Of a stretch of 64,000 nt of DNA, positions 29,201 to 40,800 are shown one piece after another. Numbering within the stretch: the stretch's first letter is position 1; each line of letters begins with the position of its first letter. The notes beneath the pieces are model-generated. The model had not been told where the DNA came from. It did no database searches and was given only the letters and a program-made list of their open reading frames with translations. The stretch lies in assembly GCF_963678635.1 (NCBI RefSeq), contig NC_087064.1, positions 83,943,847 to 84,007,846 on the forward strand, read 5' to 3'. The position numbers and the translations under genes were made by a program. The DNA is from Symsagittifera roscoffensis. Its lineage: Eukaryota > Xenacoelomorpha > Acoela > Convolutidae.

Positions 29201-32200
29201 CGATAGTGGATAGCATGTGTTGAATTTCAATTGCTTGAGTTTTAGACAGAGGGAGTCAAAGTGAAAGTGTGGAGAAAGAACGAGTGGTAAGAATCCCGAT
29301 AGTGGATAGCATGGGTTGAGTTTCAATTGCTTGAGTTTTAGACAGAGGGAGTCAAAGTGAAAGTTTGGAGAAAGAACGAGTGGTAAGAACCCCGATAGTG
29401 GATAGCATGTGTTGAATTTCAATTGCTTGAGTTTTAGACAGAGGGAGTCAAAGTGAAAGTTTGGAGAAAGAACGAGTGGTAAGAATCCCGATAGTGGACA
29501 GCATGGGTTGAATTTCAATTGCTTGAGTTTTAGACAGAGGGAGTCAAAGTGAAAGTTTGGAGAAAGAACGAGTGGTAAGAATCCCGATAGAGAATAGCAT
29601 GGGTTGAGTTTCAATTGCTTGAGTTTTAGACAGAGGGAGTCAAAGTGAAAGTTTGGAGAAAGAACGAGTGGTAAGAATCCCGATAGTGGACAGCATGGGT
29701 TGAATTTCAATTGCTTGAGTTTTAGACAGAGGGAGTCAAAGTGAAAGTTTGGAGAAAGAACGAGTGGTAAGAACCCCGATAGTGGATAGCATGGGTTGAG
29801 TTTCAATTGCTTGAGTTTTAGACAGAGGGAGTCAAAGTGAAAGTGTGGAGAAAGAACGAGTGGTAAGAATCCCGATAGTGGATAGCATGTGTTGAATTTC
29901 AATTGCTTGAGTTTTAGACAGAGGGAGTCAAAGTGAAAGTGTGGAGAAAGAACGAGTGGTAAGAATCCCGATAGTGGATAGCATGGGTTGAGTTTCAATT
30001 GCTTGAGTTTTAGACAGAGGGAGTCAAAGTGAAAGTTTGGAGAAAGAACGAGTGGTAAGAACCCCGATAGTGGATAGCATGTGTTGAATTTCAATTGCTT
30101 GAGTTTTAGACAGAGGGAGTCAACGTGAAAGTTTGGAGAAAGAACGAGTGGTAAGAACCCCGATAGTGGATAGCATGTGTTGAATTTCAATTGCTTGAGT
30201 TTTAGACAGAGGGAGTCAAAGTGAAAGTTTGGAGAAAGAACGAGTGGTAAGAATCCCGATAGTGGACAGCATGGGTTGAAATTCAATTGCTTGAGTTTTA
30301 GACAGAGGGAGTCAAAGTGAAAGTTTGGAGAAAGAACGAGTGGTAAGAACCCCGATAGTGGATAGCATGGGTTGAGTTTCAATTGCTTGAGTTTTAGACA
30401 GAGGGAGTCAAAGTGAAAGTGTGGAGAAAGAACGAGTGGTAAGAATCCCGATAGTGGATAGCATGTGTTGAATTTCAATTGCTTGAGTTTTAGACAGAGG
30501 GAGTCAAAGTGAAAGTGTGGAGAAAGAACGAGTGGTAAGAATCCCGATAGTGGATAGCATGGGTTGAGTTTCAATTGCTTGAGTTTTAGACAGAGGGAGT
30601 CAAAGTGAAAGTTTGGAGAAAGAACGAGTGGTAAGAACCCCGATAGTGGATAGCATGTGTTGAATTTCAATTGCTTGAGTTTTAGACAGAGGGAGTCAAC
30701 GTGAAAGTTTGGAGAAAGAACGAGTGGTAAGAACCCCGATAGTGGATAGCATGTGTTGAATTTCAATTGCTTGAGTTTTAGACAGAGGGAGTCAAAGTGA
30801 AAGTTTGGAGAAAGAACGAGTGGTAAGAATCCCGATAGTGGATAGCATGGGTTGAGTTTCAATTGCTTGAGTTTTAGACAGAGGGAGTCAAAGTGAAAGT
30901 TCGGAGAAAGAACGAGTGGTAAGAATCCCGATAGTGGACAGCATGGGTTGAATTTCAATTGCTTGAGTTTTAGACAGAGGGAGTCAAAGTGAAAATTTGG
31001 AGAAAGAACGAGTGGTAAGAATCCCGATAGTGGACAGCATGGGTTGAATTTCAATTGCTTGAGTTTTAGACAGAGGGAGTCAAAGTGAAAGTGTGGAGAA
31101 AGAACGAGTGGTAAGAATCCCGATAGTGGATAGCATGGGTTGAGTTTCAATTGCTTGAGTTTTAGACAGAGGGAGTCAAAGTGAAAGTTTGGAGAAAGAA
31201 CGAGTGGTAAGAACCCCGATAGTGGATAGCATGTGTTGAATTTCAATTGCTTGAGTTTTAGACAGAGGGAGTCAAAGTGAAAGTTTGGAGAAAGAACGAG
31301 TGGTAAGAACCCCGATAGTGGATAGCATGTGTTGAATTTCAATTGCTTGAGTTTTAGACAGAGGGAGTCAAAGTGAAAGTCTGGAGAAAGAACGAGTGGT
31401 AAGAATCCCGATAGTGGATAGCATGGGTTGAGTTTCAATTGCTTGAGTTTTAGACAGAGGGAGTCAAAGTGAAAGTTTGGAGAAAGAACGAGTGGTAAGA
31501 ACCCCGATAGTGGATAGCATGTGTTGAATTTCAATTGCTTGAGCTTTAGACAGAGGGAGTCAAAGTGAAAGTTTGGAGAAAGAACGAGTGGTAAGAACCC
31601 CGATAGTGGATAGCATGTGTTGAATTTCAATTGCTTGAGTTTTAGACAGAGGGAGTCAAAGTGAAAGTTTGGAGAAAGAACGAGTGGTAAGAATCCCGAT
31701 AGTGGACAGCATGGGTTGAATTTCAATTGCTTGAGTTTTAGACAGAGGGAGTCAAAGTGAAAGTGTGGAGAAAGAACGAGTGGTAAGAATCCCGATAGTG
31801 GACAGCATGGGTAATTCTCCACTTCGAAATCAGTTCTTCCTTCCCAACATTCCTTCCAAATGGGCGCGCAAGATGTCACACTGCCACTCCAACCCCACAG
31901 TCTGGTACGCAGCTCAGTTCATAGCCTATTCGATGCGACCGAATGAGAAATTAAGCCAACACTTGCATTCAGTTCAGGCCAGGACACAGATATCCCACAA
32001 CTTCTTCGGAATCCATGTTCGCAGATCGGACAAGAAGTCGGAGGCAAAGTATCACGACTTGGCCGAGTACATGGAGTACGTGAAGGTAGTCCAGAACAGA
32101 TTGGAGAAAACTGACATGCACATCAACAAAGAGATCTATTTGGGTGAGATGAAACAACAAAGATCACCAAATAAACTCAACTTACTTTTTTCTATAACAA

Positions 32201-35200
32201 AGTTTGGCTACTTTGCAAATATCGCAGTTCCGACTACTATTTTTGAACCAACTAAATCCTCAAAAACTATCGAGATGCTACATTTTATGTAACTGCTTTT
32301 AACAAAAAGCCTTCAAGTTACCTTGAAAAATGAATCAGAAACCAATGAAGAAGCAAAACTAGGCATTTTCTTGCAATAATTGAACCGTTGCAAAATTAAA
32401 ATAATAAAAAAAGTGGAAATTAAAGGAGCGAAGCTAAAAAGAGCTTATTTCAGCCACGGATGAGCCAACAGTTCTGATGGAAGAGACCAAGGCGTTCCCT
32501 GAGTACACTTTCCACGGGGACACGGCCGCCGCACAACGTGCTGGCTCTGGCGGAACCCGTTATGCCGAAGGGAGTCTGCTGGAAGTGCTGGCTGATGTCA
32601 TTTTCATGTCCAAATCTCAGTACCTAGTCTGCACATTTTCCTCTCAAGTCTGCAGAGTTTCGTATGAGCTGATGCAAGTGAGTTCAAAACAAAACACATC
32701 TTTTAAAAACTACAACAAATTTTGCAGTTACGTCACTCATTTCTGATTTCAAAGCAATGTTAAGATCTTCTCTGAGAGAAAAAAGCGAGCGTACTTTTTC
32801 ACGACTAGTTCGACTGAAAAATATGGTTCTAATTTCTCTTTATTCTGATTATTCTACAGTACGAGAGACGATACGAAGATGCCGGCTGGCGATGGCAGTC
32901 ACTTGACGACTTTTATTACTACGGCGGCCAAGGATTCGTTCCTTGGTATGTCATTGATGATCACTCTCCCGGCATAAAAGGAGAGTCACGGGCTTCCAAG
33001 GGTGACCGAGTTGGTGTACTTGGAAATCACTGGGACGGATATTCAAAGGTATGTTTGCATTGTAAAACATCCCTCATTTCTAAAATCTCAACTTCGCGTC
33101 ACAAAAGCAAATTTGTACTGAGCGTACAAGCAAAAATGTCTGAGATTTCGCTGTTGGCAACCGAGCATTCAACTACGTTTGAATTTTCACAAGACAAAAA
33201 CGTGAGAAAAACCAGAAATGAAAAAACTTTAAAATCTATCAGATATTTTTTTGAACAATCCCCCTTAGTTACGCATTGGTGAGACCAACAAACACGCCTC
33301 AATTGAATCTGGAATCTTTTCTGAGCCGGATTAATTCGCCGTGCACGCGTTTATAAGAAGCAATGAACCTCTCTTTAATTTCCAGAAACTGTCAAGTCTC
33401 ACATTAGATTCCAGATAGCCATTTTTTAAGAGGCATGATGAAATTATGCAACAACGAGAAATGAATTCTTCTTTTTCATGTTTCTGATGTCCATATTTCT
33501 GTTCCGACTAATTAATATTGTCTTCGGAAGTGTTTCAGCTTTTTTTCTTGCGAAATCAGTTACCACAAATAATCACCGGAAGGGTTGGAGTAATATATCA
33601 CATTGAAGCCCTTTTAGTCGTGATTCGAAAAGGTTGTTTCATTGGTGATGAAACTCGGTTTGAAGTTTTTGAGTTTTCAGAAACTTAAAAAAGTAGAAGA
33701 TAACTTTTGAAGATAACTGTAGTAGCTTTTGTCTAATTCACTTTCAACTTTCTACTTTTGTTCTCTTATCAGATACGTACAAAAAAGGACAGTGATTTGG
33801 GATAGGATAGGATAGGTTTTTTTTATATAAAGTGGCAACTGGCTATGCTTGTTTTAAATGAGTGGAAAGAGAAGCTAGTGGAGTAAACATAATTTTGACC
33901 ATGTATTTCAGACGCATCAAGGACTGCTGCCATCGTACAAGCTAAGAAGAGGTCTTCCCACATTCGAGCTCACATGGTCTCTATAATAGATGCTGCAATA
34001 AAACATTCACAATAGAGCAGAGCCACTGTCAATCTCAACCAGTTGTCAATCTCAATTTCACTCACATAACTCATCACCTATTTTACTCATTTCATTTCTC
34101 ACACATATCAAACTATCGTCTATTTTACAACTAACCATTTTTTCACCTACTCTCAGGAGCGGATTTAGGGGGGGCAGACGCCAAACCCCCCCCCCCCCCC
34201 CCCCCCCCTCAGGGATTCGACCCCCTGCCGACCCAAAGGGTCCCCCCTTTTTACAATTTTGAGATATCCACTTTTGGCTGATTGACCTGAAAATTTTTCT
34301 AAAGGCGCCTTGGGCGCCAATATATACTAACTCCGCCCCCCCCCCCCTCGAGAAAATCCTAGATCCGTCCCTGGGTACTCTGGTACCTTTATTAGAGCTT
34401 CCAACATGTACAAACCCTTCCATTTAGCAAAATGTGCCAACTTTGATATACTAATATTGCTAAGCTTTGATTTGAAAAATATCAACATAAATGTCTATCA
34501 TGATAAACGTATCTGTTATTTATCGCTAGTCGCCTCTTTATGCACGGCATAAACTTGTTCATAATTTTTAAAGTTTGCAAATACAGTTTGCCAAAAAAAA
34601 CTCTTACTTACTATAATTTTGAGGCGACGCCTGAGGTTCATTTGCAAAGACGGAGGAATTAGGCTTCGCTGTGCACTCATCTGTTCTCGAGTTTGCTGTC
34701 TCAAATGCATCATCAGCTGAACTATCTTCAAGCGACGGCAAACTTTTCTCATATGCCGTTGAAAAAATATGAAATAACTCTGCCATAAAAAGCACAAATG
34801 CAGATTTAGTGAGCTTGTTAGGATATAGGAAATCTTCCAGTTCGAGGTGCAAAATATTAACTGAACTTGCGGTTAGTGAGTTGGACAAAGAGCCCGTGAA
34901 TAGACGTGTGGGATTTGATTGAAGCAGTTTGCAGTACATTTGCACAATTTGGATGTTGTAGATACAGTTGATTGCGAGTGATTCTGAAGGAGCCGACATT
35001 GAGTGATTTTGCTCGGATAATCCTAAATAAAAAGACATGTTGACACTCTCCTCCAGGTAATTTCCATTGGAATTACATTGATGATCAGGAGCAGCCTTTT
35101 GCTATACAAGTAGCTTTGAATGTTTCCACAACAATGACCATTTCCAGGAGTTCACTTTTTCTGCAAATATAATGGTTGGGAGAATGTTCAAATAGTTATG

Positions 35201-37840
35201 GCGTTCTTAAGGTACCTAAAATTGGAGGAACTAACCCGTTCTACACCATTGTTGCTTCCCACTTTTGGAGTGGTCAGGATAATTGCGTGCAATATGCGTG
35301 GCGGCCATTTAGCTATACAAAAGATGAGGAATGAAAGTACTGACTTTGGACAGGTAGTAAGCGAGGAGAAAATAGAGCCATGACAGCTGCTATGACCAGA
35401 CCATCACATGCCTCCACAAGGTCAAACAGTTCCATCACTTCCTCCAGAGCCTGAAGCAGAACAAATCCATCTTCAGCTAATGTTCGAAAGACAAAAAGTC
35501 TTAAAATGACACAGATCATTCGAGAACATTTTAAACACAGAAGCGGACACTTGTGATGCAAATCACACACACACACGCGATACAAAATAGTGAATGAAAA
35601 AATACAAGTAAAAAAGACAAGTCCATCTTCAGCTAATGTATCTTCAGCTAATGTTCGAAATTCAAAAAAAAAACTAAATATGACACAGATCATATGTGAA
35701 CACTTTAAACACAGAGGCGGAGCGGAGGCAAATCACACATGGCGGTACAAAATAGTGAATGAAAAAAAAGAACAAGTAAAAAAGACAAGTCCATCTTCAG
35801 CTAATGTTCGAAAGAAAAAAAACCTAAATATGACACAGATCATATGAGAACATTTTAAACACAGAGGCGGAGCGGACACTTGCGATTCAAATCACACATC
35901 GCGGTACAAAGTTGTGAATGAAAAAAAGAACAAGTAAAAAAAGACAAGTCCATCTTCAGCCAATGTTCGAAATTCAAAAAACCTAAAAATGACAAAGATC
36001 ATATGTGAAAATTTCCAACACAGGTGCGAAGCAGACACATGCGATGCAAATCACACACACACACGATTAAAAATAGTGAATGAAAAAAAAAGAACAAGTA
36101 AAAAAGACTCCAACTTCAGCTAATGTTCGAAATTCAAAAAAACCTAAATATGACAAAAATCTTATGTGAATATTTCCAACACAGAGGCGAAGCGGACACT
36201 TGCGCTGCAAATCGCAAATCGAGGTACAAAATTGTGAATGAAAAAAAGAACAAGTAAAAAAGACAAGTACATCTTTAGCTAATGTTCGAAAGACAAAAAA
36301 CCTAAATATGACACAGATCATTTGAGAACATTTTAAACACAGAGGCGGAGCGGACACTTGCGTTGCAAATCCCCCACACACACACAATACAAAATAATGA
36401 ATGAAAAAATACAAGTAAAAAAGACAAGTCCATCTTCAGCTAATGTTCGAAAGACAAAAAACCTAAATATGACACAGATCATATGAGAACATTTTAAACA
36501 CAGATGCGAAGCGGACACTTGCGATTCAAATCACACATCGAGGTACAAAATTGTGAATGAAAAAAAGAACAAGCAAAACAGACAAGTACATCTTTAGCTA
36601 ATGTTCGAAAGACAAAAAAACTTAAATATGACACAGATCATTTGAGAACATTTTAAACACAGAGGCGGAGCGGACACTTGCGTTGCAAATCCCACACACA
36701 CACACACACACACGATACAAAATAATGAATGAAAAAATACAAGTAAAAAAGACAAGTCCATCTTCAGCTAATGTTCCAAAGACAAAAAACCTAAAAATGA
36801 CACAGATCATATGAGAACATTTTAAACACAGAGGCGGAGCGGACACTTGCGATTCAAATCACACATCGCGGTACAAAATTGTGAATGAAAAAAGAACAAG
36901 TAAAAAAGACAAGTCCATCTTCAGCTAATGTTCGAAATTCAAAAAAAAACCTAAATATGACAAAAATGTTATGTGAATATTTCCAACACAGAGGCGAAGC
37001 GGACACTTGCGATGCAAATCACAAATCGAGGTACAAAATTGTGAATGAAAAAAAAGAACAGGTAGAAAAAGACGAGTCCATCTTCAGCTAATGTTCGAAA
37101 TTCAAAAAACCTAAATATGACAAAGATCTTATGTGAATATTTCCAAAACAGGCGACGCGGACACTTGCGATGCAAATCACACATCGCGGTACAAAATTGT
37201 GAATGAAAAAAGAACAGGTAAAAAAAGACGAGTCCATCTTCAGCTAATGTTCGAAATTCAAAAAATCTAAAAATGAAAAAGATCAAATGTGAATATTTCC
37301 AACACAGGTGCAAAGCGGACACTTGCGATGCAAATCACACACACACGCGATACAAAATAGTGAATGAAAAAACACAAGTAAAAAAAGACAAGTCCATCTT
37401 CAGCTAATGTTTGAAATTCAAAAAACCTAAATATGACACAGATCATATGAGAACATTTTAAACACAGAGGCGGAGCGGACACTTGCGATGCAAATCACAC
37501 ACACACGCGATACAGAATAGTGAATGAAAAAATACAAGTAAAAATACAAGTCCATCTTCAGCTAATGTTCGAAATTCAAAAAACCTAAACATGACACAGA
37601 TCATATGTGAAGACTTCCAACACAGAGGCGGAGCGGAGGCAAATCACATATTGCGGTAAAAAATAGTGAAAGAAAAAAATAGACAAGTCAAAATAAATTC
37701 TGAAAAATTAAGTTGGAAAAAACTATTTGAAAAAATAACCACAACAGTTGAAAAATTACCGCAACACAAAATGCATATTTGTATTAGATGAAGTTCATTA
37801 TCAGCCCTTAAAAATAGAAGGCTAGAAACTTTGCAAATCC

Positions 37841-37877
<37 letters not shown>

Positions 37878-40800
37878 TACAAAATAATGAATGAAAAAAT
37901 ACAAGTAAAAAAGACAAGTCCATCTTCAGCTAATGTTCGAAAGACAAAAAACCTAAATATGACACAGATCATATGAGAACATTTTAAACACAGATGCGAA
38001 GCGGACACTTGCGATTCAAATCACACATCGAGGTACAAAATTGTGAATGAAAAAAAGAACAAGTAAAACAGACAAGTACATCTTTAGCTAATGTTCGAAA
38101 GACAAAAAAACCTAAATATGACACAGATCATTTGAGAACATTTTAAACACAGAGGCGGAGCGGACACTTGCGTTGCAAATCCCACACACACACACACACA
38201 CACACGATACAAAATAATGAATGAAAAAATACAAGTAAAAAAGACAAGTCCATCTTCAGCTAATGTTCCAAAGACAAAAAACCTAAAAATGACACAGATC
38301 ATATGAGAACATTTTAAACACAGAGGCGGAGCGGACACTTGCGATTCAAATCACACATCGCGGTACAAAATTGTGAATGAAAAAAGAACAAGTAAAAAAG
38401 ACAAGTCCATCTTCAGCTAATGTTCGAAATTCAAAAAAAAACCTAAATATGACAAAAATGTTATGTGAATATTTCCAACACAGAGGTGAAGCGGACACTT
38501 GCGATGCAAATCACAAATCGAGGTACAAAATTGTGAATGAAAAAAAAGAACAGGTAGAAAAAGACGAGTCCATCTTCAGCTAATGTTCGAAATTCAAAAA
38601 ACCTAAATATGACAAAGATCTTATGTGAATATTTCCAAAACAGGCGAAGCGGACACTTGCGATTCAAATCACACATCGAGGTACAAAATTGTGAATGAAA
38701 AAAAGAACAAGTAAAACAGACAAGTACATCTTTAGCTAATGTTCGAAAGACAAAAAAACCTAAATATGACACAGATCATTTGAGAACATTTTAAACACAG
38801 AGGCGGAGCGGACACTTGCGTTGCAAATCCCACACACACACACACACACACACACACGATACAAAATAATGAATGAAAAAATACAAGTAAAAAAGACAAG
38901 TCCATCTTCAGCTAATGTTCCAAAGACAAAAAACCTAAATATGACACAGATCATATGAGAACATTTTAAACACAGAGGCGGAGCGGACACTTGCGATTCA
39001 AATCACACATCGCGGTACAAAATTGTGAATGAAAAAAGAACAAGTAAAAAAGACAAGTCCATCTTCAGCTAATGTTCGAAATTCAAAAAAAAACCTAAAT
39101 ATGACAAAAATGTTATGTGAATATTTCCAACACAGAGGCGAAGCGGACACTTGCGATGCAAAACACAAATCGAGGTACAAAATTGTGAATGAAAAAAAAG
39201 AACAGGTAGAAAAAGACGAGTCCATCTTCAGCTAATGTTCGAAATTCAAAAAACCTAAATATGACAAAGATCTTATGTGAATATTTCCAAAACAGGCGAA
39301 GCGGACACTTGCGATGCAAATCACACATCGCGGTACAAAATTGTGAATGAAAAAAAGAACAGGTAAAAAAAGACGAGTCCATCTTCAGCTAATGTTCGAA
39401 ATTCAAAAAATCTAAAAATGAAAAAGATCAAATGTGAATATTTCTAACACAGGTGCAAAGCGGACACTTGCGATGCAAATCACACACACACGCGATACAA
39501 AATAGTGAATGAAAGAACACAAGTAAAAAAAAGACAAGTCCATCTTCAGCTAATGTTTGAAATTCAAAAAAACCTAAATATGACACAGATCATATGAGAA
39601 CATTTTAAACACAGAGGCGGAGCGGACACTTGCGATGCAAATCACACACACACACACGCGATACAGAATAGTGAATGAAAAAATACAAGTAAAAATACAA
39701 GTCCATCTTCAGCTAATGTTCGAAATTCAAAAAACCTAAACATGACACAGATCATATGTGAAGACTTCCAACACAGAGGCGGAGCGGAGGCAAATCACAT
39801 ATTGCGGTAAAAAATAGTGAAAGAAAAAATAGACAAGTCAAAATAAATTCTGAAAAATTAAGTTGGAAAAAACTATTTGAAAAAATAACCACAACAGTTG
39901 AAAAATTACCGCAACACAAAATGCATATATGTATTAGATGAAGTTCATTATCAGCCCTTAAAAATAGAAATCTAGAAACTTTGTGAAGAAACATGTTAAA
40001 TCGAAAGCAAAGCTGTTCTCATAAAAAATTTCACAAAAATTAAGTGTTTACGACCCATCCAATTGAAACACATAATCCCTAACGAATATATTTTGCCCTC
40101 GAAATTACGCAAAAGAAGTTGACTAAGACGATATAAGATAAATTGAAACTGTTTGGAAAATTAAAAAAAAAGAAAAAATGGAAAAAAAACTCAGACATGG
40201 TAAATTTACAAATTTGTGAAACTCAGTCATAATAAAGAGTGATAGTACTTTTATTTAAAATTGAAAAAGAAAGATCCGGTAGCAGTCAAGATCCTGTGGA
40301 AAAAGTCGTTTACAGGATAAAAATTCTAGTACCCGATTGTAATACCTTGCTTATCGCAAGGGCAATTACTGCCGAAATGTAGACTTTGGAGAAGCTCATT
40401 AATAATTTTCTCACTTTAGGTTATATCAGTTTTCCGACCAACTTTGAAACAAAAACATGTCAGATTTGAAACGTGATTATTTTTAAGTTGAGAGACTATT
40501 TTGGTTTACCTTAGCCGATGGATTTCGTTTCTTCAAGCAGATCAAACAGTGGTTCATCCAGAACAACAGAGCATCCTCGATGTCATAGGGAAGCATCTCC
40601 TCAATCCCGGTGGCGAACTCCTCGGGACATTCTTTTTGGAAGAGTGTCTTCGTCTGGGCCACCACTCTGCTGATGGGACTGAGGATGATGCACCTGGCCA
40701 TGATTAGTGACTCGATCAGGGCCACGTGGCTGGCCTGAAGTATTCCAACTGAATGGCTCAACATTTGTTACTATTTATCTCTCTTATTCATGTTTCTTAT

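Noticed and set aside
22902-31879. Very long minus-strand open frames (1215 and 895 codons) with a 32-residue repeat
   Set aside because: The unit length of 96 bases is a multiple of three and one frame has no stop, so the frame stays open automatically. The frames start without ATG and are antisense to FUT8 exon 4.
35590-39382. Many small open frames sharing RTLAEDGLVFF-type or QVKKTSPSSANVR-type sequences
   Set aside because: They are translations of the ~160-bp array units and copy each other exactly; no independent evidence of coding.
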